Source of the DNA: an uncultured bacterium
GTDB lineage: Bacteria > Cyanobacteriota > Vampirovibrionia > Gastranaerophilales > Gastranaerophilaceae
Direction of reading: 5' to 3'
DNA: 64,000 bases
NCBI GenBank assembly: GCA_949286705.1
Contig: CASEDF010000004.1
Coordinates: forward strand, 210,572-274,571
Positions 46,490 through 54,661 of this stretch are shown here, in pieces (position 1 is the stretch's first letter; each line of letters starts with the position of its first letter). The translations under genes were made by a program, and so were the position numbers. The notes under the pieces are model-generated. The model saw only the letters and a list, made by a program, of their open reading frames with translations. It was not told where the DNA came from and did no database searches.

Positions 46490-47338
46490 ATGACAACAAT
46501 TCTTGACGGGAAAAAATTAAAAGAAAAAATTCTTTCGGATTTAAAAATCAAAATAGAAGGTTTTGAAAAAAAACCGTCACTTACTGTTATTCTTGTCGGA
46601 AACGACCCTGCAAGCAGAATTTACGTAAATAATAAAAAGATAACTGCGGAAAAAATCGGCATTAATTCAGATATAATTACTTATCCGTCATCAGTATCCG
46701 AAGATGAATTACTGGAAAAAATTCACGAACTTAATAAAGATGACAATGTAGATGCAATCCTTGTTCAATTACCGCTTCCGGAGCATATTTCAAAAGAAAA
46801 AGTAATTAATATGATTAATCCGCAAAAAGATGTTGACGGATTTACACCGTATAATTTCGGCAAACTTTTCTCAGGCGAAAAACCTTTTGTTTATCCTTGT
46901 ACACCTAAAGGAATATTGCTTTTACTTGACGAATATAACATTGAACTTGAAGGCAAGCACGTAGTAATAGTCGGACGTTCTAATATTGTCGGCAAGCCGC
47001 TTTCACAAATGATGTTAAACCGAAATGCAACTGTGACAATTTGTCACAGTCATACAAAAAATCTTTCCGACATAACAAAAACTGCAGATATATTAGTTTC
47101 TGCAGTAGGGGAAAATATAATAGAAGAAAAAATGTTAAAATCCGGTTGTGTAGTGGTGGACGTAGGGATTTTCAAAGATGCGACGGGTAGAACTCGCGGA
47201 GACGTCGACTTTGAAAATGTTTCCAAAATTACATCGTATATCTCACCTGTTCCGGGCGGTGTCGGACCAATGACAATTACATCATTAATGCTAAACACCG
47301 TTGAACTTTTCGAAAATAGTAATAAACGCCTAAAATAA
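46490..47338 (+). CDS. folD: Methylene-THF dehydrogenase / methenyl-THF cyclohydrolase
   Basis: Bifunctional folate enzyme interconverting 5,10-methylene- and 10-formyl-THF. The catalytic YVNNKKITAEKIGI block (Y and K), DAILVQLPLPEHISKEKVI, KDVDGFTPYNFGKL, the NADP loop VVIVGRSNIVGKPLSQMML and the closing YISPVPGGVGPMTITSLMLN are all present. At 282 aa it is full length. It starts 6 nt after the ATPase stop, making a three-gene one-carbon operon; the stop codon lies inside the terminator hairpin. Confidence 0.96.
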   Translation: MTTILDGKKLKEKILSDLKIKIEGFEKKPSLTVILVGNDPASRIYVNNKKITAEKIGINSDIITYPSSVSEDELLEKIHELNKDDNVDAILVQLPLPEHISKEKVINMINPQKDVDGFTPYNFGKLFSGEKPFVYPCTPKGILLLLDEYNIELEGKHVVIVGRSNIVGKPLSQMMLNRNATVTICHSHTKNLSDITKTADILVSAVGENIIEEKMLKSGCVVVDVGIFKDATGRTRGDVDFENVSKITSYISPVPGGVGPMTITSLMLNTVELFENSNKRLK

Positions 47339-47347
47339 GGCGTTTTT
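47325..47347 (+). terminator. Terminator of the one-carbon operon
   Basis: AAACGCCT / AGGCGTTT stem, TTTTT tail. It contains the folD stop codon. Confidence 0.88.
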
Positions 47348-47351
47348 ACTA

Positions 47352-47675
47352 TTAGCTGCCTATCAAGTTCAAGCCGCAGCTGTTTTTAATATTGTTATTA
47401 ACCAGTGTCTTCAAGCTGGAAATTTCGTTATCAAGCAATTGGATTTGTGAATCCAAAGTATCCTGTCTTGATTCCAAATACTCTTCAGTAGCTTGTAAGC
47501 CAATGTAATAAGAATCATTATCCAAATCTGCATCATCACCTGCGTCATTGGCATAATAACCCATTTCTTTTGTAACCCAGTTTGCTTCATTCATTACAAG
47601 AGTTTGCTCAAATTGAAGCTGGTTTCTCTGCAAAATAAATAATTGTTTCTGTGAATCTACCGCTAAAAATGACAT
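47352..47675 (-). CDS. Short MGMAA-type protein, 107 aa
   Basis: N-terminal helix MSFLAVDSQKQLFILQRNQL then QFEQTLVMNEANWVTKEM resembles the SQ-R-L-LT-R-EFE-Q pattern of the MGMAA proteins. The C-terminal helix ESRQDTLDSQIQLLDNEISS then LKTLVNNNIKNSCGL resembles their LDTE...KNIEKSF end. The variable middle domain is reduced to about 25 acidic residues. No signal peptide. Ribosome site AAGGAGAG, spacing 7. It may be a minimal paralogue or a partner of the longer ones. Confidence 0.72.
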   Translation of the reverse strand: MSFLAVDSQKQLFILQRNQLQFEQTLVMNEANWVTKEMGYYANDAGDDADLDNDSYYIGLQATEEYLESRQDTLDSQIQLLDNEISSLKTLVNNNIKNSCGLNLIGS

Positions 47676-48070
47676 ATTAGCTCTCCTTATATTGTACTCT
47701 TCTCTTAAATATATAAAGTATTTTAAATTTGTCCGATTTCAGTGTTTGTATTTTTTGTAACATTTGTTTACATAACGAATTTATACAAAACCTGTGCCAA
47801 AGGCACGACACTTTACATAAAAACTATTATCTGCCTGAGGACAAGACATTGTGCCGATATTGGTGAAGCCGCTTTATACGATTATTTGTAAACTAATACA
47901 AGCATTAGTATTACCGCTTTACATAAAAATTATTATGGGTAGTTCTTTATGTTTACTTTTTCTTTTTATTGCGATGTAAAAAGAAAAAGTGAACCGAAAA
48001 AGAAAAACACGCGTTTTTATTTGCAATCCTACGGATTGCTAAAGCCCTAACGGGCGCACTCCGTGCCGTT

Positions 48071-48141
48071 GCAGTATTTTAGCCCCTCTCCCGTCACTAC
48101 GTGACACCCTCTCCCTAAAGGGGCAAGGGCTAAAATACTGC
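48071..48141. repeat. Nested palindromic element, 71 bp
   Basis: Perfect 15-bp terminal inverted repeats (48071-48085 with 48127-48141; GCAGTATTTTAGCCC and its complement) enclose CCTCTCCC / GGGAGAGGG-type blocks around a TCACTACGTGA palindrome. The inner part is homologous to the 3' end of nadA (14728-14772). Confidence 0.8.
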
Positions 48142-48220
48142 AATCTTAAACCGCGCCTATAATCACGGCGCGGCTTGAACATTCGACCTTAACGGAACGA
48201 TACAAAGCGAACCAAAATTT

Positions 48221-48248
48221 TGTCATTCTGAACTTGTTTCAGAATCTC
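48221..48248 (-). repeat. 28-nt interspersed repeat (intergenic copy)
   Basis: Exact inverted copy of 35049-35076 in ileS. A diverged relative, TCATTCTGAGC, starts at 21128. Confidence 0.9.
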
Positions 48249-48363
48249 AAAATTTTGTGTGAGCCTGTAAAGTTTAGGGTGACATGAGCGAGTTTGCGTC
48301 AAGATACTCATAGAATATGCAAAACACGTATGATGTCGTGCCTCACTTGTTATGTGACCGGCA

Positions 48364-48396
48364 AAAAAAAGCCGGTTTCAAAACCGGCTTTTTTTG
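48364..48396 (-). terminator. Terminator of the ribosomal protein cluster
   Basis: AAAGCCGGTTT / AAACCGGCTTT stem with CA loop and T runs on both sides, 6 nt beyond the rpsI stop. Confidence 0.92.
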
Positions 48397-48401
48397 AAAT
48401 A

Positions 48402-48797
48402 TTAACGTTTTGAGAATTGGAAACGTTTTCTTGCACGTTTGCGACCGTATTTTTTACGTTCTTTAACACGCGGATCACGTGTTAACAAACCTTCAAGTCT
48501 TAATACGTTTCTGTATTCTTCGTTTGATTTTACAAGCGCTCTTGCAATACCGTGTCTGATTGCACCGCATTGAGCAACAACACCGCCGCCTACTGCTTTT
48601 ACTCTGACATCATATTTATCCTGATTGTCAGTCAAAACAAGGGGTCTATAAACTAACATTTCTATAGCAGGTCTGTTTCCGATATAATCTGTTAATTTTT
48701 TACCGTTAACAAAAATTCTGCCTTTACCTTTAACCAATTTTACAACTGCAATAGAGGTCTTTCTGCGTCCTGTAGCTATAATTTCTTTATCAGCCAT
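48402..48797 (-). CDS. rpsI: Ribosomal protein uS9
   Basis: 131 aa with the family N-terminus ATGRRKTSIAVVKLVKGKGR, GGGVVAQCGAIRHGIARAL, and the invariant C-terminal basic tail GRKRARKRFQFSKR that reaches the P-site tRNA. It overlaps rplM by 1 nt. Last gene of the cluster. Confidence 0.97.
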   Translation of the reverse strand: MADKEIIATGRRKTSIAVVKLVKGKGRIFVNGKKLTDYIGNRPAIEMLVYRPLVLTDNQDKYDVRVKAVGGGVVAQCGAIRHGIARALVKSNEEYRNVLRLEGLLTRDPRVKERKKYGRKRARKRFQFSKR

Positions 48798-49234
48798 TAT
48801 TTAACCTCCTTTTCTAATACAATTGGTTTCTGAGCAGCATGCGGATGTTCAGGACCATTGTAGACTTTCAATTTAGTAAATTGAGTATCGCCCAATGTGT
48901 TGTGCTGAAGCATGCCTTTTACTGCTTTTTCAATTAATTTTCTTGCATCTTTTTCGCGTACTTCTTTTACGCTTGCAGATTTCAAGCCGCCCGGATAACC
49001 GGTGTGATGATAATAAATTTTATCAGTTTCTTTTTTACCTGAAACAACAACCTTGTCAGCATTGATTACGATGACAAAATCACCTGTATCAACGTTGGGT
49101 GTATATTCAGGTTTATTTTTGCCTCTGAGAATATTAGCAATTCTGGTAGCCAATCTGCCCAGGATTTCACCTTCGGCATCGATTAAATACCATTTTCTTT
49201 CAACTTCCAGAGGTTTTGCTGAATATGTTTTCAT
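48797..49234 (-). CDS. rplM: Ribosomal protein uL13
   Basis: 145 aa. [39 protein letters not shown] [18 protein letters not shown], and [19 protein letters not shown] are the conserved blocks. It is paired with rpsI as in most bacteria and lies 14 nt after truA. Confidence 0.97.
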   Translation of the reverse strand: MKTYSAKPLEVERKWYLIDAEGEILGRLATRIANILRGKNKPEYTPNVDTGDFVIVINADKVVVSGKKETDKIYYHHTGYPGGLKSASVKEVREKDARKLIEKAVKGMLQHNTLGDTQFTKLKVYNGPEHPHAAQKPIVLEKEVK

Positions 49235-49248
49235 GCTTTATCTCCAAT

Positions 49249-50004
49249 TTAATATGTTACTTCTACAAGTGTCAATCCGTACGGATTGACGGTTTGACCG
49301 GCTTTCTTCCGATCTTTTGCCTCAAGAACATTTTTCATATGCTCAGGCGGCAGGTTATGCCCTTCTATTTCTAAAAGGGTTCCGACAATGGCTCTTACCA
49401 TATTATACAAAAACCTGTTTCCTATAATATCAATAATCACCCTGTCGCCGGCGCGTGAAACTTTCGCTTCATAGATAAAACAAACTTTGCTCGGGTTCAG
49501 CGTTCCGGAACTTTTAAAACTTGAAAAATCATGTTCGCCTTTGATATAATCCAGTGATTTTTGCATCCTTTTTATATCAATATCATACTTAACTCTTAAC
49601 AAATCACCGTCAAAAGCGTTTTTGCATCTGCGATTAACAAATTCATAAACATAATGACGTTTTTTTGCCGATTTTTGAGCATGAAATTTAGGGTCAACCT
49701 CTTTCAAGTCCGTAACGGATATGTCGTTGGGAAGTATTTCATTCAAAGAGTAGACAAACTTTGAAGCAACAATAGGTTTGTCACAATCAAAATGAACAAC
49801 CTGTCCGACGGAATTTACTCCTTTATCCGTCCTTCCGGAAAAGATTGTTTTAACCGGCCGGTTATTATTTATGGAATTACCATATATCAATGTACTAAGT
49901 GCTTTTTCAAGTTCTCCCTGTATTGTCGGTAAGTCACTTCCGGCTTGCAACTGGCTTCCGGCATAGTTTTTACCTATATACTGAACCTGAACGGCATAAC
50001 GCAT
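49249..50004 (-). CDS. truA: tRNA pseudouridine synthase A
   Basis: Makes pseudouridine at tRNA positions 38-40. The catalytic aspartate is D60 in FSGRTDKGVNSVGQV. HYVYEFVNRRCKNAF, HDFSSFKSSG and NRFLYNMVRAIVGTLLEIE are the other motifs. At 251 aa it is typical. It sits between rplQ and rplM, as in Firmicutes and cyanobacteria, 3 nt after rplQ. Confidence 0.95.
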   Translation of the reverse strand: MRYAVQVQYIGKNYAGSQLQAGSDLPTIQGELEKALSTLIYGNSINNNRPVKTIFSGRTDKGVNSVGQVVHFDCDKPIVASKFVYSLNEILPNDISVTDLKEVDPKFHAQKSAKKRHYVYEFVNRRCKNAFDGDLLRVKYDIDIKRMQKSLDYIKGEHDFSSFKSSGTLNPSKVCFIYEAKVSRAGDRVIIDIIGNRFLYNMVRAIVGTLLEIEGHNLPPEHMKNVLEAKDRKKAGQTVNPYGLTLVEVTY

Positions 50005-50007
50005 AGG

Positions 50008-50436
50008 TTATACCAGCTGGATTAATGCCATTTCAGAGGCATCTCCGCGTCTTGGCGGCAAACGATAAATTCTTGTATAACCGCCTTCACGGTTAGAATA
50101 TTTTTTACCGATTACAACAAACAATTTTCTCAAAACTGTTTCTGCAGCCAATTTTTTGTCAGCCTGAGGTGCGTCAAAAACTTCACCTGTTGCAAGGTCC
50201 ATATATTTTCCTGTTTCTTTGTCGAAAATATATTTAGCGGCCTGGCGGCGGCTGTTCAAATCACCTTTTTTTGCAAAAGTGATAATCTCTTCAGCATACG
50301 GTCTCAAAGCCTTTGCTCTTGCCATAGTTGTTTTGATTTCACCGTGCATAAAAAGTTCAGTCGCTAAAGAACGCAGCAAGGCTTCTCTTTGGTCTTGTGC
50401 TTTTCCAAGCGTATGTTTTTTAGTTTGGTGTCTCAT
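50008..50436 (-). CDS. rplQ: Ribosomal protein bL17
   Basis: MRHQTKKHTLGKAQDQREAL, then LLRSLATELFMHGEIKTTMA and a C-terminal YTRIYRLPPRRGDASEMALI. At 142 aa it is longer than the ~120-aa core because of an insert (KYMDLATGEVFDAPQADK) before the last helix. It directly follows rpoA. Confidence 0.96.
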   Translation of the reverse strand: MRHQTKKHTLGKAQDQREALLRSLATELFMHGEIKTTMARAKALRPYAEEIITFAKKGDLNSRRQAAKYIFDKETGKYMDLATGEVFDAPQADKKLAAETVLRKLFVVIGKKYSNREGGYTRIYRLPPRRGDASEMALIQLV

Positions 50437-50470
50437 TTTTATTTTCCTTTTTATTAATTTAATATCTTAA

Positions 50471-51439
50471 TTAGCCGATTTCTTCTTCCATTTCAGGGCT
50501 TGGAGCTAATTCCAATCCGAAATGGTGAAGTCTTTCGATAACTTCATCTGAAGATTTTTTACCGAAATTTTTAATATTCAACAAATCATGTTCTGATTTT
50601 TTCAACAATTCAGCCATTGAATTGATGCTTGCACGTTTCAAGCAATTGTATGCTCTGACAGACAATTCCAATTCTTCAATGGTCATTGAAGGAACATTAG
50701 AATCTTCTTCCTCTGTTTCTTCAACTGATGCAACAGGTGCTATAACAGGCTGACCGGTTATTGATGCGATTTGCATAAAATGGTCAATCAAAAGATTTGA
50801 AGCCTGGCTTAATGCTGTTGTAACATCAATTGAACCGTTTGACCAGATTTCCAGAGTTAATTTATCAAAGTCAATCATATCGCCTACGCGAGTATTTTCG
50901 ACATTGTAGCTTACGCGTTTGATAGGCATAAACGTTGCATCAATAGGCAATACGTCAATTGATAAACCTTTTGCATCTCTGGGAACATCATTTGCAACGT
51001 AACCTTTGCCGGTTTCCACAATAATATCGGCGTGGAATGAACCGCCGTCAGCAACGGTACAAATTAACCAGTCAGGGTTAACAACTTTAACACCTGCAGG
51101 TAATTGAATATCACTTGCAAGAACCGGTCCCGGACGATCAACATCTATTCTTAAATGTTGTGCATCTTTTGAATCGGTTTTTACAACTAAGCCCTTAAGG
51201 TTAAGCATTACGTCGATAACATCTTCCAAAACACCCGGAATTGCTGTGTATTCGTGAGTAATACCTTCAATTCTGGCTGATGTTACTGCTGTTCCTTCAA
51301 GACTTGACAGTAATACACGTCTTAAAGAGTTACCGATTGTAGTACCAAAGCCTCTTTCCAACGGTTCAATTACAAATTTACCGTATTGTGAACCGTCTGA
51401 GCTTGTTGTTGTATTAACGCATTTAATTTTTAATTCCAT
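50471..51439 (-). CDS. rpoA: RNA polymerase alpha subunit
   Basis: 322 aa. The N-terminal assembly domain has GRFGTTIGNSLRR-type FGTTIGNSLRRVLLSSLEGT. The linker is acidic (EETEEEDSN). The C-terminal domain (MTIEELELSVRAYNCLKRAS, LLNIKNFGKKSSDEVIERL) binds UP elements and activators. It is placed between rpsD and rplQ, as in the alpha operon. Confidence 0.97.
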   Translation of the reverse strand: MELKIKCVNTTTSSDGSQYGKFVIEPLERGFGTTIGNSLRRVLLSSLEGTAVTSARIEGITHEYTAIPGVLEDVIDVMLNLKGLVVKTDSKDAQHLRIDVDRPGPVLASDIQLPAGVKVVNPDWLICTVADGGSFHADIIVETGKGYVANDVPRDAKGLSIDVLPIDATFMPIKRVSYNVENTRVGDMIDFDKLTLEIWSNGSIDVTTALSQASNLLIDHFMQIASITGQPVIAPVASVEETEEEDSNVPSMTIEELELSVRAYNCLKRASINSMAELLKKSEHDLLNIKNFGKKSSDEVIERLHHFGLELAPSPEMEEEIG

Positions 51440-51498
51440 TTGTTTTTCTCCTAGTTTTATAATAACTATTGATTTTTCGTTTGGGATTTTATAAGCCC

Positions 51499-52101
51499 TT
51501 ATTTAGAATAATATTCAATTACCAAATGTTCTTTGATTTCAGGATCAAGTTCTTCTCTTTCCGGAATTCTGTCAAATGTAATTTTCAAAGCATCTTTGTC
51601 AATTGTCATCCAGGCAGGTGCGCATGCCAAATCAATCATTTCCAACACATTTTTTAAATATGCTGAACTTCTTGCTTTAACCGTTACAACGTCGCCGGGC
51701 TTAACAAGGTATGACGGGATGTCAACTTTTTTTCCGTTAACAAGAACATGACCGTGGTTTACGATTTGTCTTGTTTGTTTGCGGGTAATACCAAAACCTG
51801 CTCTGAACAAGATATTATCTAATCTTGATTCCAAAAGTTGTAACAAAATTGTACCTGTTACGCCTTTTCTTCTTGCAGCTTCTGTATAGTATTTTGCAAA
51901 TTGTTTTTCGCTTACGAGATATGTAAGTCTGATTTTTTGTTTTTCATTCAAGTGAATTGCATATTCAGAAAGTTTTTTTCTGACTGCACCGTGCTGACCT
52001 GAAGCACTTTGTCTCATAGAAGATGTTAATTTTCTGTTAGACAAATCTTTTACACCGTAGTTACGGAATAATTTATTTGTAGGTCCTTTGTATCTTGCCA
52101 T
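51499..52101 (-). CDS. rpsD: Ribosomal protein uS4
   Basis: 200 aa. ARYKGPTNKLFRNYGVKDLS is a shorter N-terminus lacking the four-cysteine zinc motif of some uS4 proteins. The S4 RNA-binding domain (LESRLDNILFRAGFGITRKQ, HVLVNGKKVDIPSYLVKPGD) is intact. In many bacteria uS4 represses its own operon. Confidence 0.96.
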   Translation of the reverse strand: MARYKGPTNKLFRNYGVKDLSNRKLTSSMRQSASGQHGAVRKKLSEYAIHLNEKQKIRLTYLVSEKQFAKYYTEAARRKGVTGTILLQLLESRLDNILFRAGFGITRKQTRQIVNHGHVLVNGKKVDIPSYLVKPGDVVTVKARSSAYLKNVLEMIDLACAPAWMTIDKDALKITFDRIPEREELDPEIKEHLVIEYYSK

Positions 52102-52185
52102 TTTTTCTCCTTTACTTTTGCGGGGCGTCTATGGTTTGCTTGTTGGCTTTAAGCAAGCCCCCGCGGTTCTACTGATAATTGTGCG

Positions 52186-52572
52186 CTATACGCGTCTTTT
52201 CTTCGGCGGTCTGCAGCCATTATGCGGGATAGGAGTTACGTCTTTAATAAGAGTAATTTCCAAACCTGCAGCTTGAATAGCTCTGATAGCTGTTTCACGA
52301 CCTGAACCGGGTCCTTTGATGTAAACTTCAACTTTTTTCATACCCTGATCTATGGATTTTTTTGCAACAAGCTCAGCTGCTGATTGAGCTGCAAAAGGTG
52401 TACCTTTTCTTGCGCCTTTAAAACCCGTAGCTCCTGCTGTTGCCCATGCAATAGCATTACCCTGGGTGTCTGTTGAAGTTACGATTGTATTATTGAAAGT
52501 TGACTGTATGTGTACAACTCCCTGCAATACATTTTTCTTTTCTTTTTTCTTTGTTTTTACTGGTCTTGCCAT
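52186..52572 (-). CDS. rpsK: Ribosomal protein uS11
   Basis: 128 aa. [40 protein letters not shown], and the C-terminal [16 protein letters not shown] are diagnostic. Member of the alpha operon. Confidence 0.97.
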   Translation of the reverse strand: MARPVKTKKKEKKNVLQGVVHIQSTFNNTIVTSTDTQGNAIAWATAGATGFKGARKGTPFAAQSAAELVAKKSIDQGMKKVEVYIKGPGSGRETAIRAIQAAGLEITLIKDVTPIPHNGCRPPKKRRV

Positions 52573-52611
52573 TTCTAGTTATCCTTTACTTTTTATCTTT
52601 CTTTTTATTAA

Positions 52612-52643
52612 GTTACTAGGTTACTAAGTTACTAAGGCACTAA
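52612..52643 (+). repeat. Octamer tandem repeat between rpsK and rpsM
   Basis: Units gttactag, gttactaa, gttactaa and ggcactaa in series. It is the same family as 21065-21096 and 57314-57337, here in the rpsM-rpsK spacer. Confidence 0.8.
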
Positions 52644-52649
52644 GTAGCG

Positions 52650-53015
52650 CTATTTCTTTTTAGCAACTGCGCCGTTTTTCTTGCCGCGGCGTGTTCTTGC
52701 GTTAGTTTTTGTTCTCTGACCTCTTACAGGAAGGTTACGTTTATGGCGCAAGCCTCTGTATGAGCCGATTTCCTGAAGGCGTTTGATGTGCATTGTTACT
52801 TCACGTCTTAAGTCACCTTCAATGTGGTAGTTTGCTAATTCGTTACGAAGATTTTTAATATCTTCTTCTGTTAAATCATCTGTTCTTAAATCAGGTGATA
52901 TTTTTGTAGCTTCAAGAATTTTTGCGCTTCTTGTAGGTCCTATACCGTAAATATAGGTTAATGCTACTATCATTCTTTTGTTACGAGGTAAATCTACCCC
53001 TGCTAGTCTTGCCAT
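52650..53015 (-). CDS. rpsM: Ribosomal protein uS13
   Basis: 121 aa. [34 protein letters not shown], and the C-terminal [20 protein letters not shown] with a basic tail. Preceded by AAAGGAG and by a 204-bp spacer after rpmJ that is unusually long for this pair. Confidence 0.97.
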   Translation of the reverse strand: MARLAGVDLPRNKRMIVALTYIYGIGPTRSAKILEATKISPDLRTDDLTEEDIKNLRNELANYHIEGDLRREVTMHIKRLQEIGSYRGLRHKRNLPVRGQRTKTNARTRRGKKNGAVAKKK

Positions 53016-53219
53016 TTATTTTTCTCCTTTTCTTGGCTTTTGGCGGAATTGGAATTTCAATGCGGGCTTAGTTCTAATCAAACCGTCACACTCGTTTATC
53101 CGCCCCTGTTGTTAGATTTTTTTGGGTAAGAGGCTTAAATACTTCCTCTCCACCTGCTGATGCCCGCAGGTTCGGCTCCTGTCAAAGCAAATAGGATTTA
53201 TCACTAAAATAAATTCCGC
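53016..53219 (-). other. Structured-looking leader between rpmJ and rpsM
   Basis: No ORF is visible. On the minus strand GCGGAATT just after the rpmJ stop can pair with AATTCCGC shortly before the rpsM ribosome site, closing the whole spacer. Inside is a CCTGC / GCAGG hairpin (about 53156-53171). It could be an autoregulatory leader or a repeat insertion. Confidence 0.4.
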
Positions 53220-53333
53220 TTAACCCTGACGTTGTTTGTGTTTTGGATTTTCACAGATAACTGCGATTCTTCCTTTTCTTTTAATACATTTGCATTTATC
53301 GCAAATCTTTTTTACTGATGATCTTACTTTCAT
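53220..53333 (-). CDS. rpmJ: Ribosomal protein bL36
   Basis: 37 aa, [20 protein letters not shown] then [17 protein letters not shown]. The zinc ligands C-x2-C ... C-x4-H (CDKC, C, H) are complete. It lies between infA and rpsM, the standard order. Confidence 0.96.
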   Translation of the reverse strand: MKVRSSVKKICDKCKCIKRKGRIAVICENPKHKQRQG

Positions 53334-53370
53334 TTTGTTTTCCTTTATATTTATAATTGTGAGATGTTTT

Positions 53371-53586
53371 CTATTTTAATCTGAAGGTAATTCTGCCTCT
53401 GGATAAATCATACGGGGTCATTTCAACTTTTACTCTGTCGCCCGGAAGAATTCTTATAAAATTCTTTCTGATTTTCCCTGAAATATGCGCCAGAATTTCA
53501 TGATCGTTTTCAAGTTTTACCCTGAACATTGCATTCGGCATTGCCTCAAGTATTGTACCTTCTAGTTCTATTACGTCTTTTGACAT
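53371..53586 (-). CDS. infA: Translation initiation factor IF-1
   Basis: 71 aa OB-fold protein. [40 protein letters not shown], and [20 protein letters not shown] are diagnostic. First gene of the cluster in this window; secY, adk and map, its common upstream neighbours, are absent. Confidence 0.97.
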   Translation of the reverse strand: MSKDVIELEGTILEAMPNAMFRVKLENDHEILAHISGKIRKNFIRILPGDRVKVEMTPYDLSRGRITFRLK

Positions 53587-53639
53587 ATTTTCCTCATTAT
53601 TTCGACTGTGAATTCAGGCATAATATGCCCATATAAAAA

Positions 53640-53667
53640 ATTATATTTGCAAAATATTTGTTTGCAA
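53640..53667 (-). promoter_or_regulatory. Promoter of the infA ribosomal cluster
   Basis: TTGCAA (53662-53667), 16 bp, TATAAT (53640-53645). A GGCATATTATGCC palindrome lies in the predicted leader. It explains expression of the cluster as an independent unit. Confidence 0.55.
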
Positions 53668-53758
53668 GCAATATTATTGAATTTGCATGCAAAAATCATT
53701 ATAAATATTTATTTTGTTTTTTTAATAATGGCACTCTTTCAATAAAATTAACCAATTG

Positions 53759-53793
53759 AAAAAGTCGGATTTTAAAGAACTTTCCGACTTTTT
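53759..53793. terminator. Terminator of the 220-aa pseudopilin gene
   Basis: AAAAAGTCGGA / TCCGACTTTTT stem with a 13-nt loop; usable on both strands. Confidence 0.8.
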
Positions 53794-53839
53794 GTAAATT
53801 TTTCTTAATATTTTTAATTATTTTATTTTTAATTAAACA

Positions 53840-54502
53840 TTAATAATCCATTTTCCAACCGTCCAACATGATTTTATCAAAACATGCGCCACGGTATCCG
53901 ACTTGGTCAGCCCAATCCTCACAGGACCAATCTTCGTTACCAACATTATAAGAATTACCCACCACGCCATCGGAATAAATATCAAAATTAAATAAATCAC
54001 GACCATTAGTATTAGGTCCGCTTTTGCCGTTCAAATCAAAAACCAAACGGATATAACCATGACCTGTATACCCGTCGTACGCATCAACATCAGACACACA
54101 GACCGGAAAACCGTAAGAAAGTTTCAAACATCGAACACTGTCCCTAAACATTTCATCAGTCGTGATACTTGCCGAACCATCCAAAGAACTGTATGATGCA
54201 GCAAAACATTCAGCAGGTGTGCATTCGTTAGAAACTTTCAAATATTTTTTCAAAAATTCAATAGCACCGTCAATATCCGCATACGCATACGTATGATCCA
54301 GTGTATCGACTCTTTCATCAGCAAGAGCAGCCACAACAGCATTAGATACATCATTATACAATTTCTGCATTTGTGCAATTTTCACTTTTGTTTGATGATT
54401 TACAAGTAATGTCGGTATGGTCATCGCTGAAATCACTCCGATAATACCAAGTGTTATCAAGACTTCCGCCAAAGTAAATCCGAATTTAAAAGTTTTTTTC
54501 AT
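53840..54502 (-). CDS. Type IV pilin-like (pseudopilin) protein, 220 aa, intact start
   Basis: A short leader, MKKTFKFG, is followed by FTLAEVLITLGIIGVISAMT, the N-terminal methylation helix with E at mature position 5, cut at G8|F9 by prepilin peptidase. The globular domain is aromatic- and aspartate-rich, with cysteines that could pair (SNECTPAECFA, DWSCEDWADQVGYRGACFD). It has no G run or repeat cassette at its start, unlike the pseudopilins at 20365 and 56556. It stands alone and may be a minor or surface-exposed pilin of the system that includes pilMN-pilO. Confidence 0.88.
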   Translation of the reverse strand: MKKTFKFGFTLAEVLITLGIIGVISAMTIPTLLVNHQTKVKIAQMQKLYNDVSNAVVAALADERVDTLDHTYAYADIDGAIEFLKKYLKVSNECTPAECFAASYSSLDGSASITTDEMFRDSVRCLKLSYGFPVCVSDVDAYDGYTGHGYIRLVFDLNGKSGPNTNGRDLFNFDIYSDGVVGNSYNVGNEDWSCEDWADQVGYRGACFDKIMLDGWKMDY

Positions 54503-54661
54503 ATATTCTCCCTCTATTTATTAAAAATTATATCTTGTTTAAAGATATTTTGCAACAAATATTAAATATTACGTAATGTTACATTTATGATTTCAGCTGA
54601 AATCAAACGGGAATAAAATACTTATATATAATATAAGAGAGTAAAATTTCGGAGTGTAAAA

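Larger units (their letters stand above)
47780..48260. repeat. Palindrome-rich intergenic spacer
   Basis: The 726-bp gap 47676-48401 has no convincing gene. It holds short inverted repeats in series: GTGCCAAAGGCAC (47793-47805), a CTTTTTCTTTTT / AAAAAGAAAAAG stem (about 47957-47990), GCAATCCTACGGATTGC (48023-48039), the nested element 48071-48141, CCGCGCC / GGCGCGG (48152-48174), and the 28-nt repeat 48221-48248 that also occurs in ileS. Confidence 0.7.

Noticed and set aside
53150..53200. T-arm-like sequence GCAGG-TTCGGCT-CCTGT suggesting a tRNA
   Set aside because: No matching acceptor stem, D-arm or anticodon arm at the right distance on either strand.
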